Part shown: piece by piece, positions 31,201 to 39,441 of the stretch
How positions within the stretch are numbered: position 1 is the stretch's first letter
Layout: every line of letters starts with the position of its first letter
Assembly (NCBI RefSeq): GCF_021432765.1
Contig: NZ_CP058908.1
Coordinates: 2,062,001 to 2,126,000 of the forward strand
Length of the DNA: 64,000 bases
Direction of reading: 5' to 3'
Source: Pseudomonas phenolilytica
Lineage (GTDB): Bacteria > Pseudomonadota > Gammaproteobacteria > Pseudomonadales > Pseudomonadaceae
The notes under the pieces: generated by a model
What the model saw: only the letters and a program-made list of their open reading frames with translations
Database searches by the model: none
Told to the model about the DNA's origin: nothing
Made by a program: the position numbers and the translations under genes

Positions 31201-31217
31201 CTTGTTATGGTTGTTGG
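31201..31217 (-). promoter_or_regulatory. Hfq/Crc-type CA motif upstream of the binding-protein gene
   Basis: On the minus strand CCAACAACCATAACAAG lies about 20 bases before the start codon and contains AAnAAnnA spacing typical of the Pseudomonas catabolite-repression (AAnAAnAA) target. Inferred from sequence only. Confidence 0.45.
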
Positions 31218-31435
31218 CAATTGCCGCTTTTTACTCCGACGTGGAACGGGCGTCATTACCTCGGGGAAGCTTCGCGGCCGCCAATGTGACTGCGGCAGCA
31301 TTTTGATGGCGTTTCGACTTTCGCCTTGTTGACCCGGCGCAACGCATCGGTTGGAGACGGCGCTGGGGTTTGCGTTGACAGCGCGCCGCGGCTTTTCTAG
31401 GGTGCGGCAGCTCCGTCGCAAGCAAAGGTGAACCG

Positions 31436-32131
31436 ATGACCCAGGATGATCGAATCAAGCTCGAACCGAGCTGGCGGGATGCGCTGCGTGAGGAGTTCGA
31501 TAAGCCTTATATGCATGAGCTGTCCGCTTTCCTGCGTCGTGAGAAAGCGGCTGGCAAGATCATCTACCCACCCGGGCCGCTGATCTTCAATGCGCTGAAT
31601 TCGACGCCGCTGGAGCGGGTCGAGGTGGTCATCCTCGGACAGGATCCCTACCACGGGCCCGGGCAGGCCCACGGGCTGTGCTTCTCGGTGCAGCCGGGCG
31701 TTGCGCCGCCACCGTCGCTGCAGAACATTTTCAAGGAGCTCAAGCGCGATCTGAACATTGATCCGCCGGGTCACGGCTATCTTCAGCATTGGGCGGATCA
31801 GGGGGTGCTGATGCTCAATACCTCGCTGACCGTGGAGCAGGGCAATGCCGGCTCGCATGCCGGCGCTGGCTGGCAGCGCTTCACCGATCGGGTCATCGAG
31901 GTGGTGAGCGAGCGGCGGCCGCATCTGGTTTTTCTGCTCTGGGGTGCGCATGCGCAGAGCAAGGCGCGGCTGATCGACCCAACCCGCCATCTGATTCTCA
32001 AGTCGGCGCACCCTTCGCCGCTCTCGGCGCATCGCGGTTTTCTGGGTAACGGCCATTTCAGCCGCACCAACCAGTTTCTCCGGCAGCACGGCATGCAGCC
32101 GATCGACTGGCAGCTACCCGCGCAGGTCTAG
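31436..32131 (+). CDS. ung: Uracil-DNA glycosylase
   Basis: Removes uracil from DNA. 231 residues, family 1: water-activating motif [14 protein letters not shown] with Asp70, the uracil-binding [17 protein letters not shown] stretch, and the DNA-intercalation loop [14 protein letters not shown] at 31436. It is convergent with the HDOD gene after 20 bases. No LexA-type box is seen upstream. Confidence 0.97.
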   Translation: MTQDDRIKLEPSWRDALREEFDKPYMHELSAFLRREKAAGKIIYPPGPLIFNALNSTPLERVEVVILGQDPYHGPGQAHGLCFSVQPGVAPPPSLQNIFKELKRDLNIDPPGHGYLQHWADQGVLMLNTSLTVEQGNAGSHAGAGWQRFTDRVIEVVSERRPHLVFLLWGAHAQSKARLIDPTRHLILKSAHPSPLSAHRGFLGNGHFSRTNQFLRQHGMQPIDWQLPAQV

Positions 32132-32151
32132 CGCGGGCAGCTCAGTTCCGC

Positions 32152-32988
32152 TTACTGAAGCATGCTCATCGCCGCGTCCATTGCGGCCGAGAGGTCCTCG
32201 TCTTCCTGAAGCAGGGTGCTTGGGTCCAGGCCGAGCTTGGTGAATGCCGGAATCTGGCTCCAGTCCAGCTGCGTGTAGGGGTGATTGCTGCCCAGGTAGC
32301 TTTGCAGTGTGGCGACTTGCACGATGTCGACATAGTCGACCGTCGGCGAGTTTCGGGTGAAATCGCTGTATTGGCCGGGCACGATCGCGATCGGCTCGCG
32401 AAAGTCCCAGGCGCGCAGGATCTTTTCGCCAAGCAAGGGATGGATGCGGTCGATCACATGATTGAGGCTGATGGAATCGGCCATCAGTTCGCCGTGCTCC
32501 TCGGCATAGGTGAGGATGGGCAGGATGCCGATCTGGTGCACGAGGCCCGCCAGCGTCGCCTGATCAGGCAGCAGGCGCGTGTAGTGCCGGCACAGCACGT
32601 GGCTGATGGCCGCCACCTCCGTGCTCTTGTTCCAGACTTCCCGCATCTTGCGATCGACCACATCGGTCGTGGCCTGAAACATCTGCTCCATGGCCAGGCC
32701 CGTGGCGAGGTTGCAGGTGTAATTGATGCCCAGGCGGCTGATCGCCATCTGCAGATCGGTGATCTCGCGATTGGTGCGCAGCAGCGGGCTGTTGACCACC
32801 TTGATGATGCGAGCGGTCAGCGCGGCGTCGTTGCCGATCACCTTGCTCAGCGCGAGGATGCTGACGTCCGGGTCTTCTGCGGCTTCGCGCACCTGCAACG
32901 CCACTTCTGGCAGCGTCGGAAGAATCAGTTCGTCGTTCTCGATGGCGTGGGTCAGTTCGCGTTGAACCTTGTCGGCGAGGGTGCTCAT
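32152..32988 (-). CDS. HDOD domain protein
   Basis: 278 residues with a single HDOD domain (about 15-215): LPTLPEVALQVREAAEDPDVSILALSKVIGNDAALTARIIKVVNSP is recognised by its pieces LPTLPEVALQV and DAALTARIIKVVNSP, and VHQIGILPILTYA. HDOD proteins are non-enzymatic relatives of HD phosphohydrolases and act in signalling (motility, c-di-GMP or stress pathways in Pseudomonas and Xanthomonas). No second output domain is present. Encoded alone; partner unknown. Confidence 0.88.
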   Translation of the reverse strand: MSTLADKVQRELTHAIENDELILPTLPEVALQVREAAEDPDVSILALSKVIGNDAALTARIIKVVNSPLLRTNREITDLQMAISRLGINYTCNLATGLAMEQMFQATTDVVDRKMREVWNKSTEVAAISHVLCRHYTRLLPDQATLAGLVHQIGILPILTYAEEHGELMADSISLNHVIDRIHPLLGEKILRAWDFREPIAIVPGQYSDFTRNSPTVDYVDIVQVATLQSYLGSNHPYTQLDWSQIPAFTKLGLDPSTLLQEDEDLSAAMDAAMSMLQ

Positions 32989-33069
32989 GCGATTCCTTCA
33001 GTCGTGGAGTGCTGCGTCATGGCCAGCCGCGATGTGCTGTCGGCCGTGTGACCGCCGTTTATACGGGCT

Positions 33070-34017
33070 TCAGCGCTGGATTTCCTGGTCGGCGTTCAAG
33101 GTGTAGGGAAGGTCAAGCAAATTCAGCGGTATGCCATCGGGCGAACCGAGGAAGATGCGGCCGTCTGCGACGGCGTCTTCCTGGACCACCGCCAGCAGTT
33201 CCATGCCATTTCCGGCGGCTGCCGCCAACACGACCTCGCCCACGCTCGAGCCGTGCACCGGCGAGAACAGCTCGACGCCTGCGGCTGGCAGTTCGCTCTG
33301 CGCGCCTTCCGCGGCAAGGCGATACAGCCTGCGTTTGAGCTTGCCGAGGTATTGCATGCGCGCAACGATTTCTTGTCCGGTGTAACAGCCTTTCTTAAAG
33401 CTGACCCCGCCCAATGCCTGCAGATTGATCATCTGCGGAATGAACAGCTCGCGCGTGGTCCCGAAGACCTGGCCCACGCCGGCGCGAATCTGGTCGAGCA
33501 GCCAGCGCTGGAGCGGGGCTTCGGCAAGCTGGGCACCTAGACGCAGGCGGACCTGCTCGGCATCCTGCGCCTTGCACCACAGCTCGGCACGTCCGTCGGC
33601 CAGACGCAGCGCAATCAGACCATTGCCGCGTACCACCTGATCGGCGGTCTGGGGCAACTCGAGCCCGAGGCCGACCAGGGCGCCATCTCCCTGGCTCAGG
33701 CCGAAGCGACACCAGAGCGCACTTTCATCGCTCAGTTGCGACTTGGAAAATACGGCGTACTTGCCGAGATCGGCGAGTTGCGGCTGCAGCAGCTCGCTGG
33801 CCATCGCCAGCAGCAGGCCGTTGCCTTCAGTCAGAATGCGAAAACTCGATTGCATCCGCCCCTTCGGGGTGCAGCGGGCGCCGAGGCTGGAGGTGGCGTG
33901 ATCGAGGTAGTTGAGGTTGCAGGTCAGCTGACCCTGCAAGAACTTGCTGGCGTCTGGGCCGCGTACGGCAAGGACGCCTTCATGCGACAGGACGCAAAAA
34001 TAGGCAGTGTCGGTCAT
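33070..34017 (-). CDS. ygfZ: Folate-binding protein YgfZ (Fe-S cluster maintenance)
   Basis: Tetrahydrofolate-binding protein needed for full activity of some Fe-S enzymes such as MiaB. 315 residues with the hallmark KGCYTGQEIVARMQYLGK (conserved Cys) and an N-terminal GcvT-like domain (GPDASKFLQGQLTCNL). Start at the ATG at 34017 (MTDTAYFCVLSHEG). It is divergent from sdhE-ygfX, as in E. coli (ygfZ, ygfY, ygfX), supporting identity. Confidence 0.94.
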   Translation of the reverse strand: MTDTAYFCVLSHEGVLAVRGPDASKFLQGQLTCNLNYLDHATSSLGARCTPKGRMQSSFRILTEGNGLLLAMASELLQPQLADLGKYAVFSKSQLSDESALWCRFGLSQGDGALVGLGLELPQTADQVVRGNGLIALRLADGRAELWCKAQDAEQVRLRLGAQLAEAPLQRWLLDQIRAGVGQVFGTTRELFIPQMINLQALGGVSFKKGCYTGQEIVARMQYLGKLKRRLYRLAAEGAQSELPAAGVELFSPVHGSSVGEVVLAAAAGNGMELLAVVQEDAVADGRIFLGSPDGIPLNLLDLPYTLNADQEIQR

Positions 34018-34142
34018 GGTCGGTCGCCGTGAGAAATCCGGGCGGCCATCATAGCAGGCGGCCGCGAAAAGGCAGCCGCCCCGCAACGGCCGCGATGTAC
34101 GAATAGACGGTCGTCGGCGTGCCGCTTGCCGGCGGCTGTCGC

Positions 34143-34148
34143 TATAAT
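34143..34148 (+). promoter_or_regulatory. Possible -10 element of sdhE
   Basis: TATAAT 27 bases before the sdhE start codon; the -35 region is not convincing. Confidence 0.35.
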
Positions 34149-34175
34149 GCCGGCCCCCTACGAAGGAGCCGTCGC

Positions 34176-34430
34176 ATGGTCGATCAATCTGAACTCAACC
34201 GCCTGTTCTGGCAGAGCCGTCGCGGCATGCTCGAGCTGGACGTGCTGCTGGTGCCATTCGTCAAGGAAGTCTATCCGGGGCTGGATGAGGCGGATCAGCA
34301 GCGCTATCGCAAGCTGTTGAGCTGCGAGGATCAGGATCTGTTCGGCTGGTTCATGCAGCGGGGCGAGCCCGAGGATGAGGACCTGCGTCGCATGGTTCGC
34401 ATGATCCTTGATCGTGTCCAGCCGCAGTAA
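34176..34430 (+). CDS. sdhE: FAD assembly factor SdhE
   Basis: Small chaperone promoting covalent flavinylation of succinate dehydrogenase and fumarate reductase. 84 residues with the essential [10 protein letters not shown] (RGxxE) motif at 16-25 and [13 protein letters not shown] later. Start at the ATG at 34176 preceded by GAAGGAG. Its end overlaps the following ygfX start, indicating translational coupling. Confidence 0.94.
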   Translation: MVDQSELNRLFWQSRRGMLELDVLLVPFVKEVYPGLDEADQQRYRKLLSCEDQDLFGWFMQRGEPEDEDLRRMVRMILDRVQPQ

Positions 34431-34869
34431 GGCGCCCTTCGAGTGCCACTGGCAGGCGTCGCGCCTGCTGCTGGGACTCTATCTGTTGCTACAGGGGCTG
34501 GCGCTGGTCGGTGTCGGGCTGTCCGCGGCGCCGCTGTCGCTCAAGACTCTGTTGTGGATGTTCGGCGCCGCGCATGCGGGGTGGGTCCTGCCAAGGTCCA
34601 TTCTGCTGAACAGTCCTGCCGCCTGGCGCGGGCTGCGCCACGATGATGATGGCTGGAGCCTGTGGTCGAAGCGCACCGGCTGGCAGCCGATCCAGTTGCG
34701 CCCCGACAGCCTGGCATTGCCGATTGCGATAGTGCTGCGTTTTCGTCTGCCGGGGCAGCGCGTCACCCGTGGCATCTGCATTGCGCGCGATGCGCTGCCG
34801 GTGGGGGACCACCGGCGGTTACGGGTGCGGCTGAAGTTCAGTCGCAATAGGTGGGCGGCTGCAGAATAG
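34414..34869 (+). CDS. ygfX: YgfX (CptA)-like small membrane protein
   Basis: About 151 residues from GTG at 34414 (a TTG at 34408 is the alternative). Two hydrophobic segments ([19 protein letters not shown] and [19 protein letters not shown]) are followed by a cytoplasmic domain with [22 protein letters not shown] and a basic [13 protein letters not shown] tail. The family includes E. coli YgfX/CptA, described as a membrane partner of SdhE affecting cell shape. Starts inside sdhE and its 3' end overlaps the nadB 3' end by 32 bases on the opposite strand. Confidence 0.85.
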   Translation: MSSRSKAPFECHWQASRLLLGLYLLLQGLALVGVGLSAAPLSLKTLLWMFGAAHAGWVLPRSILLNSPAAWRGLRHDDDGWSLWSKRTGWQPIQLRPDSLALPIAIVLRFRLPGQRVTRGICIARDALPVGDHRRLRVRLKFSRNRWAAAE

Positions 34870-36454
34870 TATCGACCGCCACCGGCAGTTGCTCGGGGTA
34901 GTCCAAGGTGAAGTGCAGGCCGCGGCTTTCCTTGCGCTGCATCGCCGAGCGAATCATCAGGTCCGCTACCAGTGCGAGGTTGCGTAGCTCCAGGAGATCG
35001 CGGCTGACCTTGTAGTTTGAATAGAACTCGTCGATCTCATCCAACAGCAGCTTGACCCGATGCTGCGCGCGCATCAGGCGCTTGTTGGTGCGCACGATGC
35101 CGACGTAGTCCCACATGAAACGCCGCAGTTCGTCCCAGTTGTGCGCGATAATCACGTCCTCGTCGGAGTCGGTGACCTGGCTGGCATCCCAGGCCGGCAG
35201 GTTGCCCGCCAGCTCTATTTCCGGCAGCTGGCGGAGCATGTCCTCAGCGGCCGCGCGCCCATAGACGAAGCATTCGAGCAGCGAGTTGCTCGCCATGCGA
35301 TTCGCCCCGTGCAGGCCGGTGAAGCTGGTTTCGCCTATCGCGTACAGTCCCGGAATGTCGGTGCGGCCATGCTGGTCGACCACCACGCCGCCGCAGGTGT
35401 AATGCGCGGCTGGAACCACCGGGATGGCCTGGCGGGTGATGTCGATGCCGTACGTCAGGCAGCGTTCGTAGACCGTCGGGAAGTGGCCGCGGATGAAGTC
35501 GGCCGGTTTGTGGCTGATGTCCAGGTAGACGCAGTCGATGCCAAGGCGTTTCATCTCGTGGTCTATCGCACGGGCCACGATATCGCGTGGCGCCAGTTCC
35601 TCGCGCGGATCGAAGCGCGGCATGAAGCGTTCGCCGTTGGGCAGCTTGAGCAGCGCCCCCTCGCCGCGCAGTGCTTCGGTGATCAGGAAGCTCTTGGCCT
35701 GGGGGTGGTATAGGCAGGTCGGATGGAACTGGTTGAACTCCAGATTGCCCACTCGGCAACCCGCGCGCCAGGCCATGGCGATGCCGTCGCCACAGGCGCT
35801 GTCGGGGTTGCTGGTGTACAGATACACCTTCGCGGCGCCGCCGGTGGCCAGGGCGACGAAGCGGGCCTGGAAGGTCTCCACTTCACCGCTGTTGCGGTTC
35901 AGCACGTACGCGCCGAGGCAGCGCTTGCCGGCAAGACCCAGCTTGCGCTCGGTGATCAGGTCCACCGCGACGCGCTGCTGCAGCAATTCGATATTGCTTC
36001 GGGCCTGCGCGCGAGTCAGCAGCGTATTGAAGATGGCAGCGCCGGTGGCATCGGCAGCGTGGATGATGCGCCGATGGCTGTGGCCTCCCTCGCGCGTCAG
36101 GTGGAACTCGAAGCTGCCATCCTCGCGGTCCGGCGTGTCGTCACGAGTAAAAGGTACACCCTGCTCGATGAGCCACTTGATAGCATCGCGGCTGTGCTCG
36201 ACGGTGAAACGCACAGCCTCTTCGCGACACAGTCCTCCGCCCGCCACCAGGGTATCGGCGACGTGGGATTCCACCGTGTCGGTGTCATCCAGTACGGCGG
36301 CAACTCCGCCCTGGGCCCAATAGGTCGATCCGTTGGCAAGGTCGCCCTTGCTGAGCACGGCGATGCGCAGATGGCTTGGCAGGTTCAGCGCCAGCGTCAG
36401 GCCGGCGGCCCCGCTGCCGATGACTAGTACGTCGTACCGATGATGGTGGCTCAT
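34838..36454 (-). CDS. nadB: L-aspartate oxidase
   Basis: FAD enzyme oxidising aspartate to iminoaspartate, first step of NAD synthesis. 538 residues: N-terminal [17 protein letters not shown] dinucleotide fold, [17 protein letters not shown], the [23 protein letters not shown] active-site region seen as [14 protein letters not shown], and the [24 protein letters not shown] capping motif, partially quoted as GLYAIGE and [12 protein letters not shown]. Divergent from algU, as in P. aeruginosa. Confidence 0.97.
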   Translation of the reverse strand: MSHHHRYDVLVIGSGAAGLTLALNLPSHLRIAVLSKGDLANGSTYWAQGGVAAVLDDTDTVESHVADTLVAGGGLCREEAVRFTVEHSRDAIKWLIEQGVPFTRDDTPDREDGSFEFHLTREGGHSHRRIIHAADATGAAIFNTLLTRAQARSNIELLQQRVAVDLITERKLGLAGKRCLGAYVLNRNSGEVETFQARFVALATGGAAKVYLYTSNPDSACGDGIAMAWRAGCRVGNLEFNQFHPTCLYHPQAKSFLITEALRGEGALLKLPNGERFMPRFDPREELAPRDIVARAIDHEMKRLGIDCVYLDISHKPADFIRGHFPTVYERCLTYGIDITRQAIPVVPAAHYTCGGVVVDQHGRTDIPGLYAIGETSFTGLHGANRMASNSLLECFVYGRAAAEDMLRQLPEIELAGNLPAWDASQVTDSDEDVIIAHNWDELRRFMWDYVGIVRTNKRLMRAQHRVKLLLDEIDEFYSNYKVSRDLLELRNLALVADLMIRSAMQRKESRGLHFTLDYPEQLPVAVDTILQPPTYCD

Positions 36455-36544
36455 GAGCGAGTTCCGCGGAGAAATCGTTTCGTAGTATATAGAGCGAGGC
36501 CCGCGACGAGACAGTGGCCGGATTTATATGTTGCTGAGTCAGTG

Positions 36545-36572
36545 GAACTTTTTTGGGTCCGATTCGCTCAAT
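36545..36572 (+). promoter_or_regulatory. Distal sigma-E (AlgU)-type promoter of algU
   Basis: GAACTT, 17 bases, TCAAT. Compares with the AlgU consensus GAACTT-N16/17-TCnnA. Lies about 235 bases before the algU start. Confidence 0.5.
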
Positions 36573-36718
36573 AAATAGTTGTGGATGCAGACCGGACTCT
36601 TGGTGCACGACGGTCCGGTCTGCCAGGGACACCAGGGCGGCATAGACCGCGAATTTCGATTGCGACACCAGGGTGCAATCGCCGTCAGGTATTGCAGGAT
36701 AGCTTGCTAGTAGGGGGA

Positions 36719-36746
36719 GAACTTTTGCGTAGAGCCCGTGTCTATT
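36719..36746 (+). promoter_or_regulatory. Proximal sigma-E (AlgU)-type promoter of algU
   Basis: GAACTT, 16 bases, TCTATT, about 60 bases upstream of the algU ATG. The position and sequence resemble the autoregulated algU promoter of P. aeruginosa. Confidence 0.7.
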
Positions 36747-36804
36747 CTGGCAGGTCGGTTTGCTGGTGTGAGCGATACCCCTTCGGTAGGACGGAGGCGT
36801 ATAC

Positions 36805-37386
36805 ATGCTGACCCAGGAGCAGGACCAGCAGCTGGTTGAGCGAGTGCAGCGGGGCGACAAGCGAGCGTTCGATCTCCTTGTGCTGAAGTACCAGCACAAG
36901 ATTCTTGGTCTGATCGTGCGTTTCGTTCATGACTCTCATGAGGCCCAAGATGTGGCGCAAGAGGCTTTCATCAAAGCCTATCGTGCACTCGCAAATTTTC
37001 GCGGTGACAGTGCGTTCTATACGTGGCTGTACCGCATCGCCATCAATACGGCGAAGAACCATCTGGTGGCGCGTGGCAGACGTCCGCCGGACAGTGATGT
37101 GAGTTCCGAAGATGCCGAGTTTTACGAAGGCGATCACGCCCTGAAGGATATCGAGTCTCCCGAACGCTCGCTGCTTCGGGACGAAATCGAAGATACGGTA
37201 CATCGGACCATTCAATTGCTTCCCGAAGATTTGCGCACCGCTCTAACGTTGCGTGAATTTGATGGTCTTAGTTACGAGGACATCGCGAGCGTGATGCAGT
37301 GTCCCGTAGGAACGGTGCGCTCTCGGATTTTTCGGGCGCGCGAAGCCATAGATAAAGCGTTGCAACCCTTGTTGCATGAGTCCTGA
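36805..37386 (+). CDS. algU: RNA polymerase extracytoplasmic sigma factor AlgU (sigma-E/RpoE)
   Basis: ECF sigma factor for envelope stress and, in P. aeruginosa, alginate. 193 residues: sigma-2 region (FDLLVLKYQHKILGLIVRFV, AQEAFIKAYRALANFRGDSAFYTWLYRIAINTAKN partly quoted) about 20-90, sigma-4 region EDLRTALTLREFDGLSYEDIA with MQCPVGTVRSRIFRARE about 130-185. Starts MLTQEQDQQLVERVQRGD as in Pseudomonas. Held inactive by MucA, encoded next. Confidence 0.98.
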   Translation: MLTQEQDQQLVERVQRGDKRAFDLLVLKYQHKILGLIVRFVHDSHEAQDVAQEAFIKAYRALANFRGDSAFYTWLYRIAINTAKNHLVARGRRPPDSDVSSEDAEFYEGDHALKDIESPERSLLRDEIEDTVHRTIQLLPEDLRTALTLREFDGLSYEDIASVMQCPVGTVRSRIFRAREAIDKALQPLLHES

Positions 37387-37417
37387 GACAGCGGCGACAG
37401 CCAAGAGAGGAACCGCC

Positions 37418-38014
37418 ATGAGTCGTGAAGCCCTGCATGAATCGCTGTCCGCGGTGATGGATAACGAAGCGGACGAGTTGGAATTACGTCGTGTGCTCGC
37501 CGCAGGTGATGACGGTGAGATGCGGTCGACCTGGTCGCGCTACCAGATTGCCCGTGCTGCCATGCACAAGGAGTTGCTCGAGCCGCGCCTGGATATTGCA
37601 GCTGCCGTCTCCGCAGCGCTGGCCGACGAGGCTGTGCCAGTCAAACCGCAGGGCTCGCCTTGGCGCGGCCTTGGCCGGCTGGCGGTAGCGGCTTCGGTTA
37701 CCGTCGCCGTTCTGGCGGGTGTTCGTCTGTACAATCAGAGCGAAGTTGCCGGTCCGCAGATGGCACAACAACAAGCTGCTCAGCCTGTCCTCGCTGTTCC
37801 GCAGGTTGGGCAGGGCCCGGCGGTTCTGGCCGGCTACAGCGAAGGGCAGGTTGAAGCGCCGGCGCAGACGGCGGCTCAGACGGCTCCTGTGGAGCGCTGG
37901 CACGAAGAGCGGCTGCCGTCCTACGTGCGTCAACACGCACAGCAGGCCGCATTTGGTAGTGGTGCAGAGGGTGCACTGCCATATGCGCGTGCCGCGAGCA
38001 TGGAAGAACGTTAG
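37418..38014 (+). CDS. mucA: Anti-sigma factor MucA
   Basis: Inner-membrane anti-sigma factor of AlgU. 198 residues: N-terminal cytoplasmic RseA_N domain (SREALHESLSAVMDNEADELELRRVL), one membrane segment near 85-100 (LGRLAVAASVTVAVLAGVRLY) and a periplasmic part rich in Gln/Ala. Full length, so not an obvious mucoid-type truncation. In the family MucA is degraded by AlgW and MucP to release AlgU. 31 bases after algU. Confidence 0.96.
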   Translation: MSREALHESLSAVMDNEADELELRRVLAAGDDGEMRSTWSRYQIARAAMHKELLEPRLDIAAAVSAALADEAVPVKPQGSPWRGLGRLAVAASVTVAVLAGVRLYNQSEVAGPQMAQQQAAQPVLAVPQVGQGPAVLAGYSEGQVEAPAQTAAQTAPVERWHEERLPSYVRQHAQQAAFGSGAEGALPYARAASMEER

Positions 38015-38022
38015 GGAGAAGC

Positions 38023-38955
38023 ATGCGCGTCTTACCGCTGTGTGTGATGTTCGGAGGCTGGCTATCGATGCCGGCCTTCGCTGTTGATGCCGGAACGTGG
38101 ATGAGCAAGCTTGCCCAGGCGGAACGGACTCAGAACTATATGGGCACGTTCGTCTACGAGCGCAATGGCAGTTTTTCCAGTCATGCGATCTGGCGACGGG
38201 TCGAGGAAGGGCATCTGCAGGAGCGCATGCTCCAGCTCGACGGGCCGGCGATAGAGGTTGTACGGCGCGACGGTCAGGTGCAATGCGCTACCGACGGGTT
38301 GACGACCCAGGTCGACCGCCAGGGCACTTGGGATGATCGGCGCCTCGACGTAAAGGCGCTCTCGGAGTGGTACGAGTTTCGCCTGATGGGCGAGTCCCGG
38401 GTTGCCGGCCGACCTGCGGTTGCGCTGGGAGTGCTGGCTAAAGACCAGCATCGTTACAGCTTCGAGCTTCATCTCGACCGCGAGACGGCTCTACCGCTCA
38501 AGTCGCTCATGCTGAGCGACAAAGGACAGCTGCTTGAGCGGTTTCAGTTTACTCGTTTCGAACCCGACGCGGCCGATGCGCAGTCAGTGCGTCAGGGCCC
38601 AGCATGTGAAAATGTCTCGCTTAAAGCCGCCCCTCATCAGGTCGATACGGCATGGCGTTCCGACTGGTTACCGCCTGGTTTTGTATTACAGGGGGCGGAC
38701 GTGCGGCCGAGTCCAGTTTCAAGCGAATCGGTTTCCTGGCTGTCCTATAGTGACGGGCTGACGAGTTTTTCCGTGTTTCTCGAGCCGCTGGGCGACGCGA
38801 CGGTCAGTGACGCTCGCAGTCAGATGGGACCGACGGCGTCGGTTGCTAAGCGCATCAGCACGCCGGAAGGCGACGTGATGGTGACTGTCGTGGGTGAGAT
38901 CCCGCTCGGAACCGCAGAGCGCGTGGCGCTTTCGATGCGCGCGGCCTCGCAATGA
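38023..38955 (+). CDS. mucB: MucB (RseB-like) periplasmic regulator
   Basis: Periplasmic protein that binds MucA and protects it from proteolysis until lipid or outer-membrane signals release it. 310 residues: signal peptide (about 1-22, SMPAFA), a LolA-like N-terminal domain (TWMSKLAQAERTQNYMGTFVYERNGSF quoted in part) and a C-terminal MucB_RseB domain (DWLPPGFVLQGAD, EPLGDATVS). Eight bases after mucA; its stop overlaps mucC by four bases. Confidence 0.95.
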   Translation: MRVLPLCVMFGGWLSMPAFAVDAGTWMSKLAQAERTQNYMGTFVYERNGSFSSHAIWRRVEEGHLQERMLQLDGPAIEVVRRDGQVQCATDGLTTQVDRQGTWDDRRLDVKALSEWYEFRLMGESRVAGRPAVALGVLAKDQHRYSFELHLDRETALPLKSLMLSDKGQLLERFQFTRFEPDAADAQSVRQGPACENVSLKAAPHQVDTAWRSDWLPPGFVLQGADVRPSPVSSESVSWLSYSDGLTSFSVFLEPLGDATVSDARSQMGPTASVAKRISTPEGDVMVTVVGEIPLGTAERVALSMRAASQ

Positions 38956-39407
38956 TCGAAGAGCAGGGACGCGTTGTCGCTGTGGAACCAGGCGCCGTCT
39001 GGGTCCAGACGCAGCGTCGCAGCACTTGTTCAGGATGCGTTGCAAAAAATGGCTGCGGGCAGGGCCTGATGGAGCGTCTGGACGTACGCGAGCGAAGCGG
39101 GCTGGTCCGTGCGGTGTCGGCGCTGCAACTGCAGGTCGGTGATGCCGTCGTGCTGGGTATCGAGGAGCGCGTATTGCTGCGTGGGGCGCTCCTTGTCTAT
39201 CTTTTTCCCCTGCTCATGATGCTGATTGCCGCCGCAGCGGCGGCACAGTGGTCGGCTAGCGAGCCTTGGATCATCGCGGCGGGGTTGGGTGGATTCGTTA
39301 TCGCCTGGGGTATCGTGCGCCTGCGTAGCCGGCGCGTGGCGAACGATCCGAGTCTGCAACCCGTGGTACTGCGGGCCATGCTCGCCGGTTCGCCTGGCAT
39401 GCAGTGA
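38952..39407 (+). CDS. mucC: MucC (RseC-type) membrane protein
   Basis: 151 residues, RseC/MucC family. A conserved N-terminal cysteine cluster (STCSGCVAKNGCGQGL, about 24-39) precedes two membrane segments (LLVYLFPLLMMLIAAAAAAQW and IIAAGLGGFVIAWGIV). In E. coli RseC was linked to keeping SoxR reduced and to sigma-E control; in P. aeruginosa MucC has a modest effect on alginate. Overlaps mucB by ATGA. The Cys cluster suggests metal or Fe-S binding. Confidence 0.93.
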   Translation: MIEEQGRVVAVEPGAVWVQTQRRSTCSGCVAKNGCGQGLMERLDVRERSGLVRAVSALQLQVGDAVVLGIEERVLLRGALLVYLFPLLMMLIAAAAAAQWSASEPWIIAAGLGGFVIAWGIVRLRSRRVANDPSLQPVVLRAMLAGSPGMQ

Positions 39408-39441
39408 GATTTTCCGTTCGTTCGTCAGTGGGGGCTAGTTC

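Larger units (their letters stand above)
36455..36804. other. nadB-algU intergenic control region
   Basis: 350 bases, AT-richer than the surroundings, with no coding feature I accept. It holds two sigma-E-type promoters for algU, listed separately, and presumably the nadB promoter. Confidence 0.7.
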
